From positions 62,001 through 126,000 of the forward strand of contig NZ_JARQXA010000008.1 of the NCBI RefSeq assembly GCF_029543155.1: a DNA stretch of 64,000 nt, written 5' to 3'. The notes under the pieces were generated by a model. It did no database searches, was not told where the DNA came from, and worked only from the letters and a program-made list of their open reading frames with translations. A program made the translations under genes and the position numbers. Positions 43,224-50,390 of this stretch are shown here, piece by piece. Origin of the DNA: Sphingomonas sp. HITSZ_GF. GTDB lineage: Bacteria; Pseudomonadota; Alphaproteobacteria; Sphingomonadales; Sphingomonadaceae. Within the stretch, counting starts at the first letter, position 1. Every line of letters starts with the position of its first letter.

Positions 43224-43631
43224 TCAGCCGAGGATTTGGATCTGGTCGATGCTGTCGACGGCGATGCGCGTCTGGAAATGCGAGCCGACGGGCACGCGGC
43301 GGGCAATGCCCTTCACGCGCACGCGCTTGCCGACCAGCACGTCCTCGGCATGACCGCCGAGCTTGTCCTTGAGCGCGTTGCGCGCCGTGCTGTGCAGCTC
43401 GATCGTGAGGTTGCCGGGATCGCGATAGTCGGCCGCCGAGTTGAGATAGGCGCTGAACCCGCCCGCGCCGCCCGAGGCGACGACGAACTCGAATACGCCT
43501 TCCACTTCGCCGGTCTTCGAGGCGGCGACCGCCTCGATCGTCTGGGCCGGGCCCATCGCCGCCTGTGCCTGGGCAAGCGCCGGCGAGGCAACCACCGTGG
43601 CGAGTATCGCGGCTATCGTCCGTGCGCGCAT
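43224..43631 (-). CDS. Small secreted protein between glmU and glmS
   Basis: A 135-residue protein with a clear signal peptide (MRARTIAAILATVVASPALAQA). The mature part contains EGVFEFVVASGGAGGFSAYLN and ends VGSHFQTRIAVDSIDQIQILG; the VLVGKRVRVKGIARRVP segment suggests a small beta-barrel such as an OB fold (inference). I do not recognise the family. It is coupled to glmU by TGATG, with a GTG one codon earlier as an alternative start, and lies 31 nt before glmS. A periplasmic role linked to the envelope is possible. Confidence 0.75.
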   Translation of the reverse strand: MRARTIAAILATVVASPALAQAQAAMGPAQTIEAVAASKTGEVEGVFEFVVASGGAGGFSAYLNSAADYRDPGNLTIELHSTARNALKDKLGGHAEDVLVGKRVRVKGIARRVPVGSHFQTRIAVDSIDQIQILG

Positions 43632-44986
43632 CACTTCCTTGCCTCCTTCCGGGCCTTCATCTTCTCACGGAACGACCGTGCCCAGCCCGGCTTGACCTGT
43701 TGATCGGCCCGGGTGATGCCGAGCGCGTCGCTCTCGACGTCGCGCGTCACCACCGAACCAGCGCCCACGATCGCCCCGTCGCCGATGGTGACGGGCGCAA
43801 CCAGCGCGCTGTTGCTTCCTACAAAGGCGCCGTTTCCGATCACTGTCCGGTACTTTAAAAATCCGTCATAATTGCAGGTGATCGTGCCCGCGCCGATATT
43901 GGCCCCGGCCCCGACGGTGGCGTCGCCGATATAGCTGAGATGGTTGGCCTTGGCGCCCGGGCCGAGCACCGCCTTCTTGATCTCGACGAAATTGCCGACC
44001 TTGGCCCCCTGCTCGATCCGCGCGCCGGGGCGCAGCCGCGCATAGGGCCCGATATCGGCGCCCGACAGGATCTCGGCACCTTCGAGATGGCTGAAGGCGT
44101 GGATCACCACCCGGTCCGCCACCGAGACGCCGGGGCCGAACACGACGTTCGGCTCGATCGTCACGTCGCGGCCGACCACCGTGTCATAGGCGAACCACAC
44201 CGTCTCCGGCGCGACCAGCGTGGCGCCCTCGACCATAGCGCGGGCGCGGCGGCGCTGCTGCCATTCCTGCTCGAGCCCGGCCAGCTCGCCGCGGCTGTTG
44301 ACCCCCGCCACTTCGATCGCATCGGTCTCGATGCCGACCGAGAAGCGGCCCTCGCGGCGGGCCAGCTCGACCAGGTCGGTGAGGTAATATTCGCCGGCGG
44401 CATTGTCGTTGGTGAGCTGGGCGAGGAGGCGGAACAGGTCCGACGAGCGCACCGCCATCAGGCCCGAATTGCAGAGGGTTACCGCGCGCTCCTCGGGCGT
44501 CGCGTCCTTGTATTCGACGATCTTGTCGAGCCGGCCGTCGGGGCCGACGATCACCCGGCCATAGGCGCCGGGATCCGCCGGGCGGAAGCCGAGCACCACG
44601 ACGCTGGGGCCACCATCGCCGTGGAGCGCGTCGAGCATCCGGCGCATCGTCGAGGGCGTGACGAGCGGCACGTCGCCATAGAGGATCAGGACATCGCCCC
44701 GGAAGCCGGCGAGCGCCCCCTCGGCCATGCGCACGGCATGGCCGGTGCCGAGCTGCTCGGCCTGCTCGGCGGTCTCGACCCCGAGCGGATGCACCGCCGC
44801 CTCGACCTGCTCCTTGCCAGCGCCGACCACCACGACCTCGCGCTCGGCGCCGAGCGCCTTCACCGCGTCGATCAGGTGGAGCAGCATCGGCCGGCCGGCG
44901 ATGGGATGGAGCACCTTGTGGGTGTCGGACTTCATCCGCGTGCCCTTGCCGGCGGCGAGGATGATTGCTGCGATCGGTGCCGTCAT
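43631..44986 (-). CDS. glmU: Bifunctional GlcNAc-1-phosphate uridyltransferase/glucosamine-1-phosphate acetyltransferase
   Basis: A 451-residue two-domain enzyme. The N-terminal pyrophosphorylase has IILAAGKGTRMKSDTHKVLHP, EQLGTGHAVRMAE and LYGDVPLVT. The C-terminal left-handed beta-helix has hexapeptide repeats and the acetyltransferase segments FVEIKKAVLGPGAKANHLSYIGD and GAGTITCNYDGFLKYRT. It makes UDP-GlcNAc for peptidoglycan and other envelope polymers. GGAGG lies 7 nt before the chosen ATG; the in-frame extension upstream runs antisense to gph and was rejected. Confidence 0.96.
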   Translation of the reverse strand: MTAPIAAIILAAGKGTRMKSDTHKVLHPIAGRPMLLHLIDAVKALGAEREVVVVGAGKEQVEAAVHPLGVETAEQAEQLGTGHAVRMAEGALAGFRGDVLILYGDVPLVTPSTMRRMLDALHGDGGPSVVVLGFRPADPGAYGRVIVGPDGRLDKIVEYKDATPEERAVTLCNSGLMAVRSSDLFRLLAQLTNDNAAGEYYLTDLVELARREGRFSVGIETDAIEVAGVNSRGELAGLEQEWQQRRRARAMVEGATLVAPETVWFAYDTVVGRDVTIEPNVVFGPGVSVADRVVIHAFSHLEGAEILSGADIGPYARLRPGARIEQGAKVGNFVEIKKAVLGPGAKANHLSYIGDATVGAGANIGAGTITCNYDGFLKYRTVIGNGAFVGSNSALVAPVTIGDGAIVGAGSVVTRDVESDALGITRADQQVKPGWARSFREKMKARKEARK

Positions 44987-45060
44987 TTGTCCTCCGTGGC
45001 CTCGTCCCCTGCCACGATAACCTTGCCAATTCCATAGCCCGGCTGGCAGGCAGCACCGCC

Positions 45061-45735
45061 ATGGCTGATTTCCCCTTCGACATCGTCGGCTTCGACCTGG
45101 ACGGCACGCTGATCGACACGAGCCTCGACCTGCTGAACGCAACCAACCACGCACTGGGGCTGGCCGGGCGGCCGCTGCTCGACGTGGCGGCGGTGAAGAC
45201 GATGGTGGGGCGCGGCGCCAGACACATGCTCGAGCAGGCGCTGGAAGCATCGGGCGGCTATGACGCGGCACTGATCGACCGGCTGCACCCCGCGCTGCTC
45301 GACTGGTACCGCGACCATATCGCCGACCATTCGCAGCCCTTTCCGGGCATGCGCCAGGCGCTGAACGCGCTGGGGCCAAAAGGCGTGACGGTAGCGATCG
45401 TGACCAACAAGCGCGAGGACCTGGCGGTGCGGCTGATCGAGACGCTGGGCCTGAGCGCGCGCTTCGAGACGATCATCGGCGGCGACACGATGGGCCCGGG
45501 CAATGCCAAGCCCTCCCCCCTGCCGATCCAGGAGATGATCCGGCGCTGCGGCGGCGGGCGGGCGGCGTTCGTGGGCGATTCGATCTTCGATGTGCAGGCA
45601 GCGAAGAATGCCGGGGTGCCGAGCATCGCCGTGCGCTTCGGCTTCCTGTCGCAGCCGGTGGAGGAACTGGGCGCGGATGCGGTGATCGATTCCTTCGCCG
45701 AGCTGGTGCCGGCGCTGGAGCGGCTGGGGGCCTAG
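45061..45735 (+). CDS. gph: Phosphoglycolate phosphatase (HAD family)
   Basis: A 224-residue HAD hydrolase. Motif I is GFDLDGTLIDTS with the nucleophile Asp, motif II the AIVTNKRE segment, motif III the Lys in GNAKPSP, and motif IV FVGDSIFDVQAAKNAG. Layout and cap size fit Gph, which removes 2-phosphoglycolate formed during DNA repair. A related sugar phosphatase cannot be excluded. It is divergent from glmU and convergent with the glyoxalase-like gene. Confidence 0.85.
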   Translation: MADFPFDIVGFDLDGTLIDTSLDLLNATNHALGLAGRPLLDVAAVKTMVGRGARHMLEQALEASGGYDAALIDRLHPALLDWYRDHIADHSQPFPGMRQALNALGPKGVTVAIVTNKREDLAVRLIETLGLSARFETIIGGDTMGPGNAKPSPLPIQEMIRRCGGGRAAFVGDSIFDVQAAKNAGVPSIAVRFGFLSQPVEELGADAVIDSFAELVPALERLGA

Positions 45736-45762
45736 ACCTCCAGCGCCCCACCCCTGTAGCCG

Positions 45763-46128
45763 CTACTCCCGGTGCTTCAGCTGGTGGAGCAGCACGGCAT
45801 TGCCTTCGCTGTCCTGGATCACGCGCATCCGGCAGACCGGCGACTGGATCAGGTCGCTCTTGAAGGTGACGCCCTTGGCTTCGAGATCGGCGCACAGCGC
45901 GTCGAGATCCTCGACCTCGAAGGCAATGGTGCCGCCGGCATCGGCCGCGGGCTTGTCCCCGGTCACATCAGTGAGCGCGAAGCAGCCGCCGCCTGGCAGA
46001 TCATATTCGACCCAGGGAATGCCTTCGGGCGCACGGCTGATCGGCAGGCCGAGCGTCTGCTCGTAAAAGGCGCGGGCCCGGGCGAGATCGGTGACCGGGT
46101 ACATGGTGAAGGCGACCTTGCGGAACAT
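45763..46128 (-). CDS. Glyoxalase/VOC-family protein
   Basis: A 121-residue single-domain protein of the vicinal oxygen chelate fold. VAFTMYPVTDLARARAFYEQTLGL is the first beta-alpha unit; GTIAFEVEDLDALCADLEAKGVTF and RVIQDSEGNAVLLHQLK are the second, ending with the usual D-x-x-G-N segment. The function (isomerase, dioxygenase or resistance protein) cannot be told from sequence. A very strong AGGAGGGAT site precedes the ATG at 46128. It is a separate unit from the nucleotidyltransferase cassette upstream. Confidence 0.8.
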   Translation of the reverse strand: MFRKVAFTMYPVTDLARARAFYEQTLGLPISRAPEGIPWVEYDLPGGGCFALTDVTGDKPAADAGGTIAFEVEDLDALCADLEAKGVTFKSDLIQSPVCRMRVIQDSEGNAVLLHQLKHRE

Positions 46129-46213
46129 CGCATCCCTCCTGCCGAAAGCCCACGCAGCATAGCGCGCCCGCTCCAACAAGGCAAGGATTTGTTCCCTTTT
46201 TGTTTCAATGCCT

Positions 46214-47224
46214 TCAGCCGACCGGGCGATAGCCCTTGCGGTATTTGGTCCAGAGATGGCGGGCGAGCATGAGCGGGGGCATGCGCAGCCAGTGCGAGCG
46301 GATGTAGAAGGCCAGCCGGGTGAGCCGGCGGGTGCCCCTGCCCCAGCCGTCACGGGCGGTGAGGCGGCGGAGATGGAGGCGATCGATCAGCGTAAGGCGT
46401 TGATATTCGGTGGGGACCTCGGTGCCGTACAGGGCATGGCCGAGGCGCAGGGCGCGGGCCATTTCGCGCTCCAGCGCGTGGTGGCGGGCGCGCTCGACCA
46501 GGCCCTGGGTGCCACCATCCCGGACCAGACAGTGAAAGTCCCAAAGGTTGCGCATGCCGCCGGCCAGATCGCCGTCCGCGAGGAGATGGGCAACGGCATG
46601 AACCAGCACATCGAGATGCGAAAGTATGCGCAGGCCGTTCTCGAGCGGCTCGCTGGCGGCGATCAGCGCATCCGCATCGGGGCGGATCCGCGCGGTCAGC
46701 GGCAGGATGGTGTGGTGGACGTCGATCATCCGGTCACGCTCGCGGTGGATGAGCGGCGGCAGCTCGTGCATCCAGCGGCGATAATAGGCGTCGTCATAGG
46801 GATCGGGCTTCACCCATTCCCAGCCCGCGGCGAGCAAGGCGGCCTCCGCCTCCTCGATCCGATCGCGCGGCACGAGGATATCGAGATCGCCGATATTGCG
46901 GCCGGTCGCGGGCGAGAGGCCTGCCGCGGCAAAAGCGGTGCCCTTGAGGAGGATCACCGGCATGGCGAGCGGCACCAGCGCGCGGCGGGCCATCTCCGCC
47001 TCCCACAAGGCGGCCAGGCGGACCTGCTCGGCCGAGGCGATCGCATCGTCGACCAGACGCTGGACCTGGGCCGGGAGCACCAGCCCGTCCAGGCGGCTGG
47101 CGAGCGTTCCGGCCATCTGCTCCGCCCGCGCCACGGCGAAGAGTTCGGTCCACTCGCGTCCGGAAAAGCCGCCCGAAGCGGCCGGATCGCGCAGCACCGC
47201 GGCAAGGCGCCAGCCGGCGTTCAT
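46214..47224 (-). CDS. Nucleotidyltransferase-family protein of the PqqD/HprK-like cassette
   Basis: A 336-residue protein. After a helical N-terminus, ILLKGTAFAAAGLSPATGRNIGDLDILVPRDRIEEAEAAL gives the nucleotidyltransferase-like core: K94 and G-D113-L-D115, the two metal-binding acids. HELPPLIHRERDRMIDVHHT and a helical C-terminal region ending YRKGYRPVG follow. This fits the NTP_transf_5-type family found in peptide-modification and lasso-peptide clusters. It overlaps the HprK-like gene by ATGA and is the last of the three coupled genes. Its donor and acceptor are unknown. Confidence 0.82.
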   Translation of the reverse strand: MNAGWRLAAVLRDPAASGGFSGREWTELFAVARAEQMAGTLASRLDGLVLPAQVQRLVDDAIASAEQVRLAALWEAEMARRALVPLAMPVILLKGTAFAAAGLSPATGRNIGDLDILVPRDRIEEAEAALLAAGWEWVKPDPYDDAYYRRWMHELPPLIHRERDRMIDVHHTILPLTARIRPDADALIAASEPLENGLRILSHLDVLVHAVAHLLADGDLAGGMRNLWDFHCLVRDGGTQGLVERARHHALEREMARALRLGHALYGTEVPTEYQRLTLIDRLHLRRLTARDGWGRGTRRLTRLAFYIRSHWLRMPPLMLARHLWTKYRKGYRPVG

Positions 47225-48078
47225 GGCGCTGCCTCGACCAGGGCCTCGACAAGCGCGATGCCAGTGTCGGTGTCCGGATAGTCTATTGCGCGCGCCGGGA
47301 CCGATCGGACGAGACGCGTGAGCGCATCGAAGCCGCGCTCGGCCAAATGGACATAGTTGGTCGAGGCCTGGGTCAGGCGGACAAAGGCTTCGCTGGGCGG
47401 CACCGGGCGCTCGGCCGCATCGAAGCCGAAGCGCGGGAAGAGCAGCAGTGCGGGCTCGGCCGGATCGGCCATCGCCGCGATCGCGCGGGCATCGGGAACG
47501 AGATGGCGGATATCGCCCTTGGGCGTGCCGGCGAGCAGCGGCCCGAACCGGGCATCGGGCAGCGCGGCGCGAACGACCGCGATCGCCTCGTTCTTGAGGC
47601 TGACCAGGCGGGGAAAGGCATGCGCTGCGCCGGTGGCGGGATCGATCAGCACGAACTCGTCGCCCATCAGCCGCCAGCCGCGCGCCATCAGCAGCGCCGC
47701 GAGCGTCGACTTGCCGGCGCCCGAGATGCCGGTCATCAGCACCGCCTTGCCGTTCCTTTCGACCGCCGATGCGTGCAGCAGCAGATAGCGGCGCTGGGCG
47801 AGCGCCATCTGCAGGTTCATCCCCATCTCGGCGGCGAGCAGCCCCTGGGCGAGCGGCAGCGGTGCGGCATCGGGAATGGTGAAGTCGCCGCCGATATGGA
47901 CCGCCGGGCGAATGAACCTGCGCCAGGGCCGCGCGGCGCGGAGATGGACGTTGAAGTCCGGAATCTCGGGCCGGGGATAGTCGCGGTAGAGATCCTCGAG
48001 CGCGGCGACGGGGCCGCGCCAGTCGCTGCCGATGCGGAAGCCGGCGGGGCCGATCCGGAGATACGCGACGTGCCTCAC
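47221..48078 (-). CDS. HprK-related kinase
   Basis: A 285-residue protein with the P-loop domain of HPr kinase/phosphorylase. Features are LLLHASAVERNG (His102 region), the Walker A GISGAGKST at 117-125 with K123, and LMGDEFVLID, which resembles the HPr kinase catalytic segment. The N-terminal HPr kinase domain is replaced by an unrelated region of about 75 residues. Relatives phosphorylate lasso peptides on the C-terminal residue in some Firmicutes. As I recall, NCBI calls this group HprK-related kinase A. The start is GTG, overlapping the PqqD-like stop as GTGA. The substrate is probably a peptide or a small protein (inference). Confidence 0.82.
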   Translation of the reverse strand: MRHVAYLRIGPAGFRIGSDWRGPVAALEDLYRDYPRPEIPDFNVHLRAARPWRRFIRPAVHIGGDFTIPDAAPLPLAQGLLAAEMGMNLQMALAQRRYLLLHASAVERNGKAVLMTGISGAGKSTLAALLMARGWRLMGDEFVLIDPATGAAHAFPRLVSLKNEAIAVVRAALPDARFGPLLAGTPKGDIRHLVPDARAIAAMADPAEPALLLFPRFGFDAAERPVPPSEAFVRLTQASTNYVHLAERGFDALTRLVRSVPARAIDYPDTDTGIALVEALVEAAP

Positions 48079-48344
48079 AGCCGCTCGACCAGCCCGGCCT
48101 GGACGAGCTCGTCGAGCCTGATCGCCAGCGCGAGCGGATCGGCATCGAGCAGGTCGTAGCGTTCGGAAAGGCGGGCGAGCAGCTGATCGACGCTTAGGTC
48201 GTCGCCGGCCAGCGCCTCCAGCATCTCGGGTACCGGCGCGTCGACGACATGGGTGATGCCCGAGGCGCGGTGATAGATCAGGGTGAGCGCATCGAGCGGG
48301 ACGATGCGGAGGGTTTCGGGCCGGGCGGCGCGGTAGGTGGTCAT
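48075..48344 (-). CDS. PqqD-like peptide-binding protein (RRE fold)
   Basis: An 89-residue protein. LRIVPLDALTLIYHRASGITHVVDAPVPEMLEALAGDDLSVDQLLARLSERYDL and the DELVQAGLVERL end show the winged-helix PqqD or RiPP-recognition-element pattern. Such domains bind leader peptides of ribosomal natural products and bring them to modifying enzymes. It is translationally coupled to the HprK-like kinase. In NCBI terms it fits the HPr-rel-A system PqqD family peptide chaperone (from memory). A palindromic repeat lies upstream. Confidence 0.8.
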   Translation of the reverse strand: MTTYRAARPETLRIVPLDALTLIYHRASGITHVVDAPVPEMLEALAGDDLSVDQLLARLSERYDLLDADPLALAIRLDELVQAGLVERL

Positions 48345-48367
48345 GCGGCGCCTGCCCCTGAGAAAAC

Positions 48368-48474
48368 CGTCACCCCGGCCTTGTTCCGGGGTCCACCAGG
48401 AGGCGAGCCATGGACAAGAGGCTCAAGCCATTCCGGTGCGGCGCGGTGGACCCCGGCACAAGGCCGGGGTGACG
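48368..48474. repeat. Paired palindromic repeat, copy 4
   Basis: This is the CGTCACCCCGGCCTTGTTCC variant with its inverted partner (..CACAAGGCCGGGGTGACG) around a 50-bp middle. It separates the Tat-protein gene from the PqqD-like gene. Confidence 0.9.
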
Positions 48475-48516
48475 AAGAAGGAAGAAAGCCCTTCGGCGAT
48501 CGCATACCAAAGCGGC

Positions 48517-48903
48517 TCAGCCGCGCGGCATCTGCAGCGAGGCGAAGCAGGTGAAGCCGCTGGTGCCCGATTGCAGGCGGCGGATGTAATTGGTGTAGGC
48601 GCGGCTCTGTTCGTAGGTGGTGCCGGGCAGCGTGCCGCCGTTGAGCGCGTTCTTGACCTCTTCCGCCTTGAACGGCCGGCCCGCCGCGGGAAAGGCGCCC
48701 TGGGTGCCGGCAGGCACGAGCTTGCCATCGGCGGCGACATATTGGCCGGCGCGGCCCGGATCGGGGACCGGGATCTCGCAGTTCATCACCGAAGCATTGG
48801 TCTGCGCCAGCGCCGGGCGGATCGAGACGATCGCCGAGGCGCTCGCGGCGCCCAGCATCAGCGCGCGGCGGCTTGCCTTGGGGAGCTGGTCTTCGTCTGC
48901 CAT
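48517..48903 (-). CDS. Small Tat-exported protein upstream of the HprK-like cassette
   Basis: A 128-residue protein with a twin-arginine signal (KASRRALMLGAASASAIVSI, then RPALAQT). The mature part is about 95 residues with two cysteines (MNCEIPVPDPG and SGFTCFASLQMPRG), a GRAGQYVAADGKLVP segment and FKAEEVKNALNGG. I do not recognise the family. It is in the same direction as, and 172 bp before, the PqqD-like gene, so it might be a substrate or partner of that cassette; a repeat between them weakens the operon case. A gene on its own is equally possible. Confidence 0.7.
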   Translation of the reverse strand: MADEDQLPKASRRALMLGAASASAIVSIRPALAQTNASVMNCEIPVPDPGRAGQYVAADGKLVPAGTQGAFPAAGRPFKAEEVKNALNGGTLPGTTYEQSRAYTNYIRRLQSGTSGFTCFASLQMPRG

Positions 48904-48961
48904 GGCGCATTGTCCTGCGCCCGGTGGCGTTTCGCAATCGTAAATCGACGATCGCGATCGT

Positions 48962-49065
48962 CGTCCCCGCGAAAGCGGGGATCCATCTCGTGCGCTATTG
49001 GCACAAACTGCCGGTGCGCCCGCGGGCAGTCCAGGAGATGGGCCCCCGCTTTCGCGGGGGTGACG
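48962..49065. repeat. Paired palindromic repeat, copy 5
   Basis: This is the CGTCCCCGCGAAAGCGGGGA variant with an inverted partner (CCCCCGCTTTCGCGGGGGTG). It lies in the divergent gap between the Tat-protein gene and phoR. Confidence 0.85.
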
Positions 49066-49114
49066 ATTAGTTGTGGGGTGACGGAACGAGAAGCCCCCCC
49101 TAGAAGAACCGCCC

Positions 49115-50317
49115 ATGCCCCACTCGACCGGCACCAAGGCGCTCCTGGCGCTCGGCATCGTCGCCATCGGCGCGCTGGCGGGGCTGTTGCTGCATGGCGA
49201 CCTGCAGACCAGCCTGCTGATGCTGGTATGCGGCGTGGCCGCCGTGCTGCTCGCCACTGCGAGCAGCGACGCGATGGGGCCGCTCGATGCTGCCCCCGCC
49301 GCCGCCGAGGGGCCGGGCATCGGCGAAGTGCTGGAGGCGATCGCCGAGCCGGTGCTGCTGATCGCCGATCGCCGCGTGGTCGCCGCGAATGCGCCCGCAC
49401 GAACGCTGCTGGGCCAGCACATCCTGGGCGAGGACGTGCGCGTGGCGATCCGGCATCCCGCGGCCGCCGAAGCGCTGCTCAGTCCGGGTCACGGCGAATC
49501 CGCCGAGCCGATCCACCTGGTCGGCCTGGGCACGCGCGACCAGCGCTGGGAGATGCGGGTGGAGACGCTGAGCGACGGGCGCCGCATCGTCCAGCTGAGC
49601 GACCATACCGGCAGCTATGCCACCGAGCGCATCCGCGTCGACTTCGTCGCCAATGCCAGCCACGAGCTGCGCACCCCCCTCGCCTCGCTGCTCGGCTATG
49701 TCGAGACGCTGGAGGACGGCGCCGGCGACGACCCCGAACTGCGTGCGCGCTTCCTGAAGATCATGCACGGCGAGGCGCGCCGGATGCAGCGGCTGATCGA
49801 CGACCTGATCTCGCTGAGCCGGATCGAGGCGGAGAAATATCGCGCGCCGGACAATCCGGTGGCGATGGACGAGCTGATCGACGAAGTGTGCCTGGAGCTT
49901 TCGGGGGCGCCGCGCGCAGGCGACGTGGTGACCGAGATCGCCGAGACGCAGAAGGTGCGCGGCGACGCCTCGCAGCTGAGCCAGCTGCTCCACAACGTCA
50001 TCGGCAACGCGATGAAATATGGCCGCGAGGGCACGCCGATCCTGGTGCGCCTGGCGCCCGAGGGGGATTCGATGGTGCGCCTGAGCGTGACCGACCAGGG
50101 CGACGGCATCCCCCCCGAGCACCTGCCGCGGCTGACCGAGCGCTTCTACCGCGTCGATCCCGGCCGCAGCCGCACGATCGGCGGCACCGGGCTGGGCCTG
50201 TCGATCGTCAAGCACATCGTCGAGCGGCACCGCGGCCGCTTCGACATCGCCAGCACCGTCGGCCAGGGCACGACGGTGAGCGTGATGCTTCCCGTGCACG
50301 CTGTCATAAAGACGTAA
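49115..50317 (+). CDS. phoR: Phosphate-regulon sensor histidine kinase PhoR
   Basis: A 400-residue kinase. Two short hydrophobic helices at the N-terminus (ALLALGIVAIGALAGLLL and LLMLVCGVAAVLLATA) are followed by a PAS-like region (about 70-165). HisKA has H183 in NASHELRTPLASLLGYVETL, and the ATPase domain has NVIGNAMKYG, DQGDGIP and GGTGLGLSIVKHIVERH. It phosphorylates PhoB under phosphate limitation and is held inactive by PstSCAB-PhoU when phosphate is plentiful. Its 3' end overlaps a Pho box that should drive the downstream pst genes. Confidence 0.95.
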   Translation: MPHSTGTKALLALGIVAIGALAGLLLHGDLQTSLLMLVCGVAAVLLATASSDAMGPLDAAPAAAEGPGIGEVLEAIAEPVLLIADRRVVAANAPARTLLGQHILGEDVRVAIRHPAAAEALLSPGHGESAEPIHLVGLGTRDQRWEMRVETLSDGRRIVQLSDHTGSYATERIRVDFVANASHELRTPLASLLGYVETLEDGAGDDPELRARFLKIMHGEARRMQRLIDDLISLSRIEAEKYRAPDNPVAMDELIDEVCLELSGAPRAGDVVTEIAETQKVRGDASQLSQLLHNVIGNAMKYGREGTPILVRLAPEGDSMVRLSVTDQGDGIPPEHLPRLTERFYRVDPGRSRTIGGTGLGLSIVKHIVERHRGRFDIASTVGQGTTVSVMLPVHAVIKT

Positions 50318-50329
50318 CTGTACTGCAAC
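50301..50329 (+). promoter_or_regulatory. Pho box before pstS
   Basis: CTGTCAT (50301), ACGTAAC (50312) and CTGCAAC (50323) are 7-mers at exact 11-bp steps. The first is a perfect half-site of the PhoB consensus, and the others are weaker. It overlaps the phoR stop codon. A GGGCGA-TTC-TCGCCC hairpin follows at 50349-50363. Confidence 0.65.
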
Positions 50330-50390
50330 AGAGCCGGGGCGAACCGCAGGGCGATTCTCGCCCGTTTCCGCCGTTCCCGGGAGACACGAC

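Noticed and set aside
41438..43372. Long plus-strand open frame opposite glmS
   Set aside because: It is a compositional shadow of glmS in GC-rich DNA.
48517..49422. Longer version of the Tat protein
   Set aside because: The extra N-terminal part is translated from repeat copy 5 and the antisense start of phoR. The Tat signal starts at 48903.
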